Shown here one piece after another: positions 12,207 to 26,800 of a stretch of 64,000 nt of DNA. The stretch spans positions 194,935,654 through 194,999,653 of the forward strand of contig JARDYH010000001.1 in NCBI GenBank assembly GCA_029215795.1, given 5' to 3'. The first letter of the stretch is position 1. Each line of letters starts with the position of its first letter. The stretch comes from Anniella stebbinsi. Its lineage: Eukaryota > Chordata > Lepidosauria > Squamata > Anniellidae. The notes under the pieces were generated by a model that saw nothing but the letters and a program-made list of their open reading frames with translations, had not been told where the DNA came from and did not search any database. A program made the translations under genes and the position numbers.

Positions 12207-15200
12207 ACTTAGGAGATTTACCATGTGCTGTAGAACTACAGAAAGGTGACATTTCTTAGGACGTGACAGACTACAACGCTTCCTATCCAATCCTTATCAA
12301 CAGATACACATTATCTCTTACAGAGCAATCTTATTACAAGAATTAAAATAGATTCAGTGCTTTCTGTTGTGGATTTATGGATTGGACCAGATTTCCCCAA
12401 TCATGGGGGAATGGGGGAGGCTGGGATTTGTAGCACAACACATATGTAGGGCACTAGGTTGGGGGAGGCTGGAATGGACTGTTAATGAGCAAGAGAAGCC
12501 AGCTAGGGTTCCCCAATGTTCTCAGCACCACAACAACCTCATCAAAAGGAACATAGAATCAAAGAATAGTAGAGTTGGAAGACGCTTATAAGGCCATCGA
12601 GTCCAGCCCCCTACTCAGTGCAGGAATCCATTACTTCGTTACTCCTTCCCTGGAGAAAGTGCCCATACCTTGCCTGGGCTGATTTCTGCTTGCAGGAAGT
12701 GAAGGCACTCAGAATAATTTGACCGTGTTCGGTTCAAACTTTGCACATAGACCCACGTTCCGTTTAAGCTACAATGCCTGAATGCTATGCCTGAAAAAAA
12801 GAAATGATGCTTCTGTTGGTTTATTGACATTTCTCCCCACCTAGATTTTGTGCCAGATAAAACCAGTGAGAAGTGCACAGTTGGTACCTTTGTGATTGAA
12901 GTCATATACATAAGAAGGGCATGGCACAGCTACCATTTTCCCTGCTGACCCTCGGGGCCAGCAGATTAGACCATCCCATTCTGGAAAGCAGTCGCCTCCT
13001 GCAGAAAAACAAAAGAAAGAAGCTGCAGATAGAAGACATGGAAGAGCATGAGAAATACATGTCCCATATATATATATTTATAATTAACTCCCCCAAATTG
13101 GTCAAGGAAGCTCAAAATATCTGCTTCATTTGTGCATGAGCCAAAGGGAACACAAATGCAAGTTCAGACAAATAAGACATTTTTGTGCGCAACTGGTGTA
13201 CTCCATCATCATGGATGCAATAATCACTTGATTGCATATACATTTATAGTAAAATATACATGTTAACTCTTATAAGACAGGGTTGCTTACATCTGAACTA
13301 TTCAGGGAAAGTAATATATCAGCTTGTTTCCATATATCTTTAGATCTTTGTGAGATAGGCTGTCTCAGGTCCAGCTGAAGTAGGGCAAGCATCTGAAAAG
13401 GAGGGCAGCGCTCCTGTATCTTTAACAATTGTATTGAAAAGGGAATTTCATCAGGTGTCATTGGTATGCATGCAGCACCTGGTGGAATTCCCTCTTCATC
13501 ACAATAAAGAGAAAAGGGAATTTCAGCCAGTGTCATTTGTATGCAATTAGTTCCTGGTGATATTCCCTCTTCATCACAACAGTTAAAGGTGCAGGGGCCC
13601 TGCCTCTTTTTGTATATGGTCACTCTAGTATAGTGCATGCACCTTTAACTGTTGTGATGAAGAGGGAATTTCACCAGGAACTAATTGCATACAAATGACA
13701 CTGGCTGAAATTTCCTTTTCTCTACAACTGTTAAAGTTACATGAGCCCTGACCTGGATTTTATCTGGTCACCCTAATAATAATAATAACAACAACAACAA
13801 CATATTTATACCACCCCATAGCTCTCTGGGCGGTTTACAAAGATGAAGAGGGAATTTCACCTGGTGCTGCATGCATACAAATGACACTGGCTGAAATTAC
13901 CTTTTCAATACAACTGTTAAAGATACAGGAGCCCTGTCCTCCTTTTCATATGGACGCCCTTGGCTGAAGACATTTGCAGCTTGAGGTGAAGCAGGAAATG
14001 GTTCTCCCCACCCACCCTAGGCAAGTCAAGGTGCCTAAAACTCAAGGCTGGATAATTTATTTTAACACCTGAGGAAGAAAATCCTGAAACACCCCTCCCC
14101 TTCCCTGGAAATTAAAACAACAACAAGAACAACAGAATAACAATGAAATTTGCTGCCCTTTCAATACATCCAAAATGTGTATAGTAGGGATGACCCTGGG
14201 ATGGCTGAAAGCAAACAATTTGCCCAAGACCAACCAAATTGCTTTTGGGATGTGCAGGATTTTGAGATTCCCTTAAATGGGAAAAAGCCCCATTGAACTC
14301 AGTGGGAGTTACTTCTGAGTAGACATGTGCACTCAAGAGTCTCCCTACTCGAACGCCAACACTCAATGCGATGCGTCACACCAGCTCCTCAGATGAGCGG
14401 AGGCATTCAGTTTAGCTCAGATTGACAAAGAACAGCTCTTGATACTGTATGGCTGCAATAACTCATAGCGTTGGATTGTCTTAGACCCCCTCTAGATGGA
14501 TTCCGTTTGACGCCTGTTCCTCCGATTATGCGCATCTTCTCGGAAGCGCTTTATCATAATTGAGCACTCAACAGGTGACCTTACCGGTTGTTTCAAATGC
14601 GCTTTACAAGTAGTTAATGCGGAGAATCGCTTGTTCACATAGTCAAAATGCGCTTTAACGGCCGCAGCAAAATAAAATTAGCTATTTAACACGCATTCGA
14701 TAATGCGCATAATCGGAGAGAAAATGCGCCTCTACGCCCGATTTGTGCTCCGTTCTTGTAGAGGTAAATTTTTTAATGAGCCTTGAAAGAGCTTTAAATG
14801 CCTCTTGTAGAGGCAGCCTTATTTAACACCAGCGTCAACAGCTTGTCAGCGTCAATGAAATTTCTGTGAACTGTTTGTCATGCCGTTGGAATGAGACTTG
14901 AACACAGAAAACATAGCCACATTTTCTTTGGAATGGATGTAAATGAATATACTTTTCCAGTGAAACCAACAGCTGTCCAGCTCCTGTCACAACATAAGCT
15001 CAATAAAATGTGGACTGACCCAGGACATGCTGACCCATGAACTAGGCATACACTCAAAAGAAACTGCACATCTACAAAAGCGGGGGGGGGGGACTCAAGT
15101 TGCGTTGGATTCAACTGGTAAAAATAGTTTGGTGACTCTCGGCCACTGCAAAAGTTTCACAGAGGTTCATCTTTGCTTCTGGATAGTGTATAACATGGGT

Positions 15201-17422
15201 GCACAACCTTTTCAGGGTGGGGTGTCTACAGGCATTGGGTGCCTGGTGGAGTTGCAGGGGCTGCACATACAGGAAGGTACATTCATATACAGCTTACAGC
15301 CCCCTGAAATCCTGCTCAAGAGAGTTTCAGAAGCCTGGCACCTGCACTGATCAGATAAAACCAACATTCCTCCCAGAAACCTCAGTTCTCAAACCAACCT
15401 GGCCATCCAGGAACCCTCGCTCCTAGCCTCGTTCTCCTTCCTCTAATCCACTCTCCTGCTGAAGGATCAAACAAGGAAAAGTGCTTTAGGAAAAAGGCTC
15501 CTTTATTCCTGCCATAGAAGTCCTGTTGCTAGAATGACCTAGGAAACAGGCAGGAGCTTTCAAATGCTGCTCCCTATGCTCTAGGAACGAGGTTTCAATG
15601 GCAGGAACCATAGAGGCTATCTCTAGAGCAGTTTGCCTTTTTTCTAGATTTTTTCCTGGGGGTCTATGGGCTGTCTGCGGCCCATAGGCCACTTTTGCAC
15701 CCCTAGCGTATAGGAACCCAGAAACGCTGCTGTATATACTGTTTAGATCCCTTGCTGCTATGCATATTGGTAGCAATCCAATGGCCCCTGGAAGGGAGTC
15801 CCAGGGGCCAGAGGATGTAATGGAACTCCTTCTCCACCCTCAGAGTGGGAAGTCCACAGGCAAAGAAGGAAGGAAGGACCTCCAGTGACGAAGAGAACAA
15901 ACAGAAGTCATGCCAGGGGAAGATCTGGAAAGGCTTTGGATCTGTAGGATCCCAAACTCTTCTGTTTCCCCCAATACGCCCCTGGAATAGAGGAAAAACC
16001 GATGCCAAGTAGTTTATTTCCCTCCCAACAAAGGCAATGGGAGGTGTGTGTGTGTAATGAACCCAGCAAGGCATAGGCAGTGCCAGTTCAGCCACTTCAG
16101 AGTTTCCCTGCTCTTCCCCCCTTGGATTGTTATGCCCATTAAATAAATACCTCAGCAAAGCTACATGAAACCGTTGAGTGCAGTCATCCGGAGTTTTGGA
16201 GTACGTTGTCATCAGTACGCTGATGACACGCAGCTCTATTTCTCCTTTTCATCTTCATCAGGTGAGGCTGTGGATGTGCTGAACCAGTGCCTGGCTGCAA
16301 CAATGGACTGGATGAGGGCTAATAAACTGAAACTCAATCCAGACAAGACTGAGACGCTGTTAGTGGGTGGTTCCACTGACCGGATGGAGGGTGTTCAACC
16401 TGTTCTGGATGGGGTTGCACTCCCCTTGAAGGAGCGGGTTCATAGCTTGGGGGTTCTCCTAGAACCATCTCTGTCACTTGAGGCGCAGGTGGCCTCAGTG
16501 GCACGGAGTGCTTTCTACCAACTTCGGTTGGTGGCCCAGCTACGTCCCTATCTGGACAGGGATAACCTGGCTTCAGTTGTCCATGCTCTGGTAACCTCCA
16601 AGTTAGATTACTGCAATGCACTCTACGTGGGGCTGCCTTTGAAGGTGGTTCGGAAGCTGCAGCTTGTGCAAAATGCAGCGGCCAGATTGATAACTGGAAC
16701 CAGTAGGTTCGAACATATAAGACCTACTCTGGCCCGCTTGCATTGGCTGCCTGTATGTTTCCGAGCCCAGTTCAAGGTGCTGGTTTTAACCTATAAAGCC
16801 TTACACGGCTTGGGACCATAATACCTGATGGAACGCCTTTCCCGACATGAACCTACCCGAACACTACGTTCAACATCTAAGGCCCTCCTCCGAGTGCCTC
16901 CTCCGAGGGAAGCTCGGAGGTCGGCAACAAGAGAGAGGGCCTTCTCTGTGGTGGCTCCCCAATTGTGGAACGATCTCCCCGACGAGGCCCGCCTGGCGCC
17001 AACATTGTTATCTTTTTGGCGTCAGGTCAAGACTTTCCTCTTCTCTCAGGCATTTGGCAATATCTGAGGAGCCTGGGTTTGATTTGTTTTGTTTTTGTAG
17101 CTTTTTGAAGTGTTGAAGTGGTTTTTAAATGTACAGATTGTGTGTATGTTGTATGTTTTTGCTGTTTTAATTTTTGTATATTGTTTTTAATTGTTTTTAA
17201 TCCTATGTAAACCGCCCAGAGAGCTTCGGCTATGGGGCGGTATCCAAATGTAATAAATAAATAAATAAATAAATAAATGGAAACATGAAATAAGTCACTG
17301 AAAAGATATTCTATAATGTCTGAACTGTACGTGGTTCTTCAATGAGTGGCAGGCAGAAATACAGTTGGGTTCATCATTATTTAAGCTTGGAGACTAATAA
17401 CCTTGTTCATCAGAGATCAAAA

Positions 17423-17461
<39 letters not shown>

Positions 17462-20400
17462 GAATGCAGTTCATGAGAATTTGACCAAAGAAGCTTCAAA
17501 ATTGAAAGGATAAAATATAAACACATAAGAAAGGGGCTGTCTTCATGGCGCCAAGTTGGTGCCTCTCTGCAACCAAACCCCTTGCTATCACTGGTGTGTG
17601 GTGGCAGCTACTTGTCCTTATGAGCGGAGGACTTACGGAATTTCCAGCAGCCATTAGGCTTGCCGGGCCCTCCCCCCTGCTTCCCGTGACCAATAGGAGG
17701 TTGCCTTCCACCTGGGAATGTCCCCGGAGTGGCTCCAAGCAAGGATAGACCAGCGGGAGGGCTGGGCTGACTTTGCTCTGGCTAGAAAAGTCAGGGCAAG
17801 TCCCCGACTTTTTAGACACGCCTCTTCACCTCTTTGGCTTCAAATCTGCAGCTGCATCATCTAACCAAGGCAGTGTGGATTCGGAGTCACCCCGCGGCAA
17901 AGAAGATGTCAAGACATTCCTGTCATTAAGACTCAGGATTTACGATGTGACAGGGTTCGTGGCAAAGAAGCAAAACATATGAGCTTCATTTTGCATTGTA
18001 TCTCGTTGCATCAGAGGTGCATTGTTCGGAGTGTGGCAGAAAGCTGGCACTCACCACACACAATTAGGAGTGGATTTTAAATGGCCACAACTTTTAATGG
18101 TTACAATGCCATTGGATAATGTGACTGCTTGCTGATTTTCTGCCCCCGCCACGTACTGGGATAATGTGGGGCGTGGTGTGGGTTTTTATGGGACCCATCA
18201 TAGCGTGGGACCCACTATAGTGTGGACCCGTCCTGCAACCTGAGTCTGTCACAGGCATCCAAGCCCCCAAGCTGCGCTAAACATCCGTCCCTGAACACCT
18301 GCCCCAAGATCGCTTATGGGGAATCACCCTTTTGGGGAGTGGAGTGCTCCAATTTACCCTCTGAAATGGATCAGACCCAATGCCCCTAACAATGAGTTAT
18401 TTATAGCAGCTGTCTCCAGCCTGGTGCCTTCCTTCTAGGTGTGCTGGGCTACAACTCCTATCAAGACATACTGGCTGGTCATGATGGGTGTTGTAATCCA
18501 AGACATCTGGAGGGAAGGCACCAGGTTGGGGAAACCTGACTTATAGTAAAAATCCTGTGCTCTTTTGCCTTTATCTTAGCAAAGCAAAGCTTCCAGGATA
18601 CTTGAGGGGGGGGCCTGAAAATTTCTGATTATGGGCCTGGCAGCAGAGTACACTGCAGGTAAATAAAAAATAATAAACATAAAAAGAAGATGTCTTATTT
18701 TTTACCTATTTCATGTGCCAACATTAATTACATCCAGATCCTTCAAACACTGTCTTAATAGAAAAACAACAACACATCAGTATGTTTGAGCATGAAGCTG
18801 ATTATAAAATGATCTCAAGGGAATAAGCCACCAAACCCATTTCATCACCTGGTTTTCACTGTAGGGAGGATGAAGCAAAACTGGTGAAAATATTTTACTC
18901 CCTTTGGAAATAGGATGTGTAGGAGGAAAAACATACTGTGATTCAGAAACATTTCTACTGAAGTGCTATTTTTCTTGCTTTCAATTAGCCTGGTCTCTTG
19001 TTGACAGAGGTGATGTCCCTTTGAATCTAGGCCCTGAAATTTTCAGGACCTGGTGTCTGCCTTCATTGACTTCTGCTCCTTGTTCATCTATTATATTTCC
19101 TTGTGCTTTATTGAATTGTCCTTTGACAGCCAGTAAAACTAGTCCTCTTCATTCATTCTTTCTTTTTGTTTTGGCTGAGACTTGGATTCTGTCATCTGAC
19201 TTCTGTCATCTGATGGCTCTTGCCTAGCCTGCGATGGCTCTTTTCCCCTCTCATTCAACTTGCTTACCTTGATGGTGATGGAGGGCAGCATTTTTGCTGT
19301 CTATTCTTTTCTCCATTCTTCCCCCTACCCCCCTGGTCCTGTTTATCTCTTGATTCTGAGTATCGCACCATTTGTTTTAACCTGCTGGTGTTTTTCTTGT
19401 AATTATAAGTACCCTCCAGATATTTTTGTCTGATTTTCTTCCTTCCTGAGCTTTTCTTCTCCAGTTCTTACACTATAAGTTTTTAATATACCTCTTGATC
19501 AATGAGAGGACTCTTATGTTCAGTCTTTTCTTGCTTTTCTTGGTTTCCTTTGACTTCTTTTCCTTCTGCATCTTGTAGGTATTCTGACAATCATGTTCTT
19601 GATTGAGAGATAACTTTTGCTTGTTTTACTTCTTGGTTTGGTTCCTTCTCCCTCATCACTGCCTGATCAGAATTTCCTCTCTTTTAATTTGTACTGGTCT
19701 GTGACTGTAATAAATAATTAAGTCATTCTCTTTTACATTTTTATTAGATTCTACTTTGCCTAACTCCATTATTAAACACTTGACTGATTTAAATTCCCCT
19801 GATTCCCCCTTATTTTCCCTCTCAGTTCACTTCTGTACTTTCTTTGGGGCTGTATCTCAGTGGTAGAGCACCTGCTGCGTCTGCAGAAGATCCCAAATTC
19901 AATCCCTGGCATCTTCAGGTAGGACAATGGGCCCAAGTTACAGGAAGCCAGATTCCGGCTGGACATCAGGAAAAGCTTCCTGACTGTTAGAGCAGTATGA
20001 CAATGGAACCAATGACCCAGGGAGGTGGTGGGCTCTCCCACACTAGAGGCCTTTAAGAGGCAGCTGGACAACCATCTGTCAGGGATGCTTTAAGGTGGAT
20101 TCCTGCATTGAGCAGGGGGTTGGATTCGATGGCCTTCTAGGCCCCTTCCAACTCTACTATGATTCTATGATTCTATGATTCTATGACAGGAAAAGCTCCT
20201 GCCTGGAACCCTGGAGAGCCGCTGCTGCCAGTCAGTGTCGACAGTAATGAGCTAGTTGGACCAGTGGTCTGACTCAGTATAGGGCAGCATCCTAAGTTCC
20301 TATGCTCCTGTTCCCTCTACATCTTCCTCTAGGAAGGATATTGTAATAGTTAAATTTCCTAATTCTACTGCCATTTATTCTTTACCTATTCTTTCTGCTC

Positions 20401-20797
20401 ATTCCCAGCATCCTTCCCCAACCTTGGCTCATTGCTTTGTGATATTCTTATATATTGGGCTGCTGCCCTTGGCAAAAGTCCTGAGCACACTTTTTCATTG
20501 TGAATTTACATTTACTTCCATTCCTTCTAATCTTTCCTAGGGGAAATGAACTGGGGTGGGGGGGTTCGCAACTGAACTCATTCCTTCCTTGATCCCCATC
20601 CCATTGTTAAATTAATGTGTTACTCCATCCTACTCCTTTTCTCCAGCTCCTATTCATCATGTCTTTGCCCAGTTATTTCATGGTTCACCTTCTGTTTGCT
20701 CTTCTATATCTGTTTCCTAGCCTTCTTTATCCTGATTATCTCCTTTTTCTGTTTGGTTGTCATCAGAATCTATTACTTTTTTCCATAATACCTTCCC

Positions 20798-20848
<51 letters not shown>

Positions 20849-23800
20849 ACTGATGATTTCAGTCCCTTTACTTTCATTTCTTTACATTTTCAATTTCAAC
20901 TACTGGTATTTTTGCATCTAATTTTAACTCTATGGCTGGATTCACACAACATGTTAACCCACTGTGTGTGACAAGCTACACTGGGTAGGTGATTGCGCAA
21001 ACAACCTACTGTGCTCTGTTCAGACGATCAGGCAAACAAGCTACACAGAGTAGTTTATTTCACACACCCCTCGCCCCGCCGATAGTCCTCCCATCCAGCC
21101 AAGCAGCTATCCCAGCTCCTTTTGCAGCGGGAATAGAGGTAGCTTGAGCGGAGCAGAGCGGGGGCAGTGTTTTTGCCTGTTCTTGCCAAGCAGTTTTATA
21201 GGCAATCTCGTTAACCCACGCCGGTGTGACAGACAACATGCAAACTCACCTTAGGAAAAATAAACCTTACTGTGGACTGTGGATTCTCGGGGTGGCCTTT
21301 TTGGAGGAAATAACCCACTGTGTGCGTGTGGGAGAACGGGACACGCTAACCCAATAAACCATCATGGGTTAGCATACTGTATTAACCCACACTGGGTTAG
21401 CTTCTCCAATTAATAAGATGCAAATTCCTATCCTTAGTTGTGAATAAAATACTTGCCTCACTTTTTCCCTAGAAAGGCAGGATGTGTGGGCAGCAGCTGT
21501 TTTTTGCAGCGGGTGTAATCTATTGCACATCCTGGATTGTATCCCTGATTGGAGCTTTAGGACTCAGCCTGGAATAGTTCATTAAAAGCCCTTTCTCATT
21601 TGTTTAGACAGAAAAAAGTCTTACGACTCCCAGCATGGGTGGCTTTCTCTGTCAAAATACGCATAGGATTGTGCCCTTAATGGATTCTCACCTCTTAAGT
21701 TTCATAGTGCTGTTGGTGTAGCTTTCCCTTCAGCTACAACTGAGCATTGTCTGGCTACTAGTCCTGATGGCTGTGTGCTACCTCCAGTATAAGAGGCAAT
21801 GTGCCTCCATACACCAGCTGCTTGGGAACATGGGTGGGAAGGTGCTGTTGCTTGTGGGTCCCTGGTCGACAGCTGGTTGGCCACTGTGTGAACAGAGTGC
21901 TGGACTAGATAGACCCTTGGTCTGATCCAGCATGTCACTGGAAAGAGCATACTTTCTGTTTGCAAAGTCCGGTTGTGGTGCTACCTTAGAAGTTGATCTA
22001 CTTACAGGTAAGCAACCCAGCCCTCCATTTCAAGCAGCGAGCTGAGAAATGTTTCCTGCTCGCTATTTCAAGGCTGGGATACTCTCAGGAAAGCAGACAC
22101 TAGTAAGTGGCTTCTTGACTAGTACATTTCATTACTGAGTAGGAAAAAGCTTCTCTGATTCTGGACACAGGTATTCATCACAAGTTCATTCACAAAGCTG
22201 TTTAAAACACATGGGTATGGCTGAAACAATGCTGGCATTAGAGTGGGGGGAAGGGGGCCTCTCCTGACATTTTTCAGTATCAAAGTGATGAAGTCATGAT
22301 TCACCAACCCTGTTTTTCGAAGTCAACATCATTAATTACTTCTATCAAATTTTGGAGTACACTAAAAAGAAATTTAATTTCCTGGATGACTGCAATATCT
22401 TCCTAATGCTACTTAAAGAATTTATTATATTAAGTGGTATATAAACATTATTAATAAATAAATGATAGGTTTTAAATCTTTCTTATTACACTGGGAACCA
22501 TGTATGATTAGGTTCAAATAGAAACATCAAAATTGCAACCATAAAATTTGCCATGCCTTATAGTTGTATCCTTTGCCATATATGCCTTTCTAGGCTTTGA
22601 ATTTTGCCTATGAAACCCCAAAAGGAGTATGTGCTAATGATGGAGAAGTCTATCAGTGCAAGTAACAGACACAAAACATCTAGGAATCACCAACGATGTG
22701 ACCCCTATATCTCACTCTAACTTACCTTACTGGGTTGTTTATAGGATAGAGCAAAGCAAGAGGAGGAAAGAACTGATGATGTTGATGAAGAAGATACTGA
22801 AACTTGGAGGCTCTTGACAAATAGGCCTATCTGAGAATTTTCTCATACCTGGATTAGTTGTAACCATGAGTGTACATTTCCATGCATTTCATCCAAATAT
22901 CAAAAAGTGGTAAGCAAGGTTGCCCTCACACTGATCCATCAAACTCTCAATGCATATGAAATACCTGAAAATGTTTTAGAAATTCTGGAAGGAATAAGAA
23001 AAAAGTGAGATACTTCACCTTCTTGTAGCTGAGATGTAATGTTTAGCTCACATTGAACTTTGGCCTCCAAGAGGAGATAAATCTGATCCTCCATTGTAAT
23101 GGTATAATCCATGTCCTCCTGGCAAAGAAAAGCCCACAGAGAAATAAAGCTAATGATGAATCATTCAAAGTAACAATAAAAGCTTGTATTTCACATTGGC
23201 TCTGCTTTCATTCTGAAGTATTTGGTACGTTTCTGAATAATTAATACCTGAAGCTTTGGCCATAGTTAAGTAAGTCATCAGTACTCTTTTCTTACTTTGC
23301 ACATAATGGAATCTCATTTTGTTTGCATCTCCTTGGGCTTGAGAAAGTGAAAGGAGTTTTTCCTACCAACAGTTCCATTTTGTTCCATTTTCTAAAGTCT
23401 AGGCAAGACAGACATTAGTATTTCTTTCAACAGAACACTTAGTAATAACAGAGAGAGAAATTAACTGTTTTGTGTTTTGAAGACTTAGCAGTTTCACTTT
23501 CCTACACGTGAAATTTTTATAGTTATTTGCATCATGGCTGGAAGTCCTCTTTGGAAGAACAGCGAGTTAACTGCCGTATTCGCTTACAAAACCTGTTTGT
23601 TGTTTGCCACGGCAAGGGCCAACTTTGCCTAGTCAGGCAAGATCAGCTTCTGTGGAAGCAAAAGAGGAACAGCTTCTTTAACAAGATGGCTACAACTGCT
23701 AAGGACAACCTTATGTACAATTAAGCTCTGCCCCCTCCTTCTAATTTTTCTGCACCAAGCCAGCTGGTTCCTGGAATCTTTTTATTCCTACCTTGCCAAT

Positions 23801-26800
23801 AGTTCAGAACAGTGCTGGTTGGGAACCCCACACTTTTCCTCAGACTGCTGAATAAGCAGAACACTCCCATCCACACAGCTGAAGAGTATATAAACCCAGT
23901 CTAGGTTTATCTAACAATGCTTATACTAATAAAATGATGGTGGAATTCCTAAATGCTCAAAGCACTTCTCATATAGTATCTCAATCCATACAATAGGTGG
24001 AACTTACAGCAAAGGTTTGCAGTGTAGAGTGCTCTTATTCAGGTGGTGACAGATTATTAATGAGGTTTGTTTTCATATCCAGCAAGAGAAGATGCCTTGG
24101 TGTCTAATGGTGTATTTCTGAAGGCCATTCCTCTCCTACGCACAGTTTGGTGCTTTGAAACATTCACACATAATTTCATTATTAAGTCATAATGGAAAGA
24201 GTAATCTCCTTCTTTCACAACGCAAATATCTGACATTGCAAACAGGAAAAAACACCTTCTGTCAAATTACTGTGATTTCTAGGTGCAAACTTTTTTGTTT
24301 GGTATTCTAGAGTTGGCCCTAGTTCTCACTGAGGTGTGGTGAAAAAGTTTCTGAGCTACAGAACTTCAGATGACAGTAGACTTCCCAAAACTGGTGCTCT
24401 CCAAATGTGTTGGACTACAAATCTCATCATCCTCAGCCACCATGGCAGATGTTGTAGTACAACTCATCTGGAAGGTACCCGGTTGGATAAGTCTGGACTA
24501 TAAAAAGGGGCTCAGATGACTGAATTCTCCATACAAAAATAAAAATAAAAATCTCTACTTATAGAAAACTATAGCATGATGAAAGATTCTAACTTAGCTT
24601 TCTCCCTAACATTTTAACTTTCCATGATCCTTTCATCCCCCTTTTTATTTATTTCGCTATTCAATTCATATCCTGCCTTCCTCCTCTAGAAAAAGTGGCA
24701 TACACAAGGTTCTAAGGAGATTTCACATCTAGGCAGTGACCACCATATCACATAAGGGCTGGGATTGGATAACACAATAACCCATTGGGGGGGGGGGGTT
24801 ACCGTGTCATCCATCGGGATTTTTTAACCCACAATGGCTTATTTGCCCATGGTCTGCAGAGTGAGTTATTGTGTCCTCTGTCAGGCATCATGGGTTAATT
24901 TGCTCGCCTAGAGCATCATGCGACAAGAGCCGTTGAGATCGCTGCCGCCATTCTCTCTCAGCATAACAGTTGCAGTACAAAATACGACTAATGCGTTACT
25001 GCAACATAGCGGAAATATTTTTTTTTATACCATCCTATAGCACCAATAATCCAAACTCTAAACTGTGCAAAATAAGAAGGAACGTAGGGTTTTGATGGTG
25101 CATTGGATGGATGCCACGTGACTAGGGGAGGCTGTCTGTGAACTTTTGTCCTGATCCTGCAAATTTCCAGGGGTTTATTTGTGCCATCCCCTTTTTGGTG
25201 CGAACTGGGATGTCACTCCTTGTAGCCCCTGCTGCAATGTAATGTATGGGTAAAACAGTGCCACTGCTCGAGAGGAGGACTGCAGTGGGACAGGAGATGG
25301 GGGAATCGGTCAGATTAGACACAATAGTTTAATAAGCTATGACCAGTAGTTTATTAGCCTGGTCATGTGGTGAGCATCGTGGACTATTTCAAAAATAAGC
25401 TACTATCCATGGCTTATTAAGCCATCGTTGACTAAAGTGACTTCCGAATCCACCCAATGTGTCATACACACATTTGGGGCTATGTTGTACATGGATGCAG
25501 CTTTTACCACATGTACAGGATCTCCAAACTGTCTGAACCAGCATGAAATGATTATCCAAAGATATTCTGGAAATTAGTACAGGCGACGCCAGACACCTGT
25601 AGACGCCAGATCATATGGATGGGGGGTGGGGGAGACGGGATGGGATAACTTATACCCACTAAATCTAAACAAGATACAATAGCCACATGGAGACAGACAT
25701 CTAGGGGAGCCCTACATTTGACCAACATGGCTGTCACATAGCTGGTCTACTACTGTTACCTTTGTTGGTACTCTCTGGGACATTTTGACTAAGCAAAGCA
25801 AGGTCTTTGGTTTGACAAGTTTGTTTGACGTTCTGTTTCTTTGTAATATGATAACTTTCCTTTAACACTGAGATATTGGAATGGAATTGGGTACATGTTC
25901 AGGGCAACATTTTACATTTCAAGTTCGAAAGCAGCTTGAATCCTGAACCCATTTTCAAAGGACAGGGAAAAATTCATCCCACAGTGGGCTGGATCCAGAA
26001 AGTTTATCCTGCCAATGGGAGCATTCCCAAATACAGTCCTGCTCAGAATGCTCCCGCTGACAGAAAAAGAGGGAAGCGCTTTTCACCTATTCTCCCTTTC
26101 TCTGTAGCTCCAGCACCACCTAACTCACTGTTCTGAAGGGTTCCCCAACTCCTTGGGACAAATTTTCAAGCGAGTTAGGGGGCTTCTAGGGGAGGGAGGG
26201 AATTGAAAAAATAATGGCCTCCTCTTCAGTTCCTCCAGAGGAAAAGTTCCACAGTATTACAAGCCTCCTGTTGAAGGAAGGAATTATTCCATTGGTAAAA
26301 GGCTTTTGCTGGACCCAAACAAATCAAATGCTATATATGCCTTGAAGTCTGAGATATTGGAATGAAGCTTGGTGTGCACATGTTAGCCACCATTTTATGT
26401 TTCATGGTCAAACTGTTCAACACTTGCATCTGTTCTCTAGACAGCCAGGAAAGATGTTCAACAGTATGCACGGTAGTATCTCCCCGGGGCATTGAGATCT
26501 CACAATGAAACGTGGGCCATGCATATTTACGACACAGTCTTCCATTTGAAACTGAACCCTGATGCAACTCCTGCACCAATCTGAAAGGTGGAAAGAGGGG
26601 GAATTGATTGTAATGCGATATCCGAAGAGAAGCCTCTTCAAACATTACACTTTATTTGTTAGACTGTTTTGTCCAGTGGCACATTGCTTTGGGTGTTTTC
26701 TTCCTCTGTTTTAGAGGCAGGCTACTTTGTATCCTCCAGAAGTTTTGGACTATAACTCCTATAAGCCCAGGTAAGCAGGGATTTTCGAAAACGTCATCCA

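Larger units (their letters stand above)
11474..12668 (-). other. PTH2R intron 4
   Basis: Holds foldback element A (11787-12106), a (TC)n tract (12173-12202), a degraded short foldback (about 12382-12475) and an inverted CR1 3' end (12545-12626). The rest is unremarkable. Confidence 0.75.
12999..23018 (-). other. PTH2R intron 2 (10 kb)
   Basis: No exon was found. It contains composite foldback elements (13390-13960), an NCGC-rich possible MITE (about 14478-14825), a long LINE ORF2 end (16158-17278), a CR1 inside a MIR-like SINE (19845-20313), (TC)n and (AT)n tracts, a Harbinger-like segment (20935-21415) and an unclassified repeat (21726-21950). A T/C-rich stretch (about 18970-19840) and the stretch 22480-23018 show nothing recognisable. 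Confidence 0.7.

Noticed and set aside
15703..16212. 169-codon minus-strand ORF
   Set aside because: No recognisable domain, no splice or promoter context, and it overlaps the start of the plus-strand LINE at 16158.
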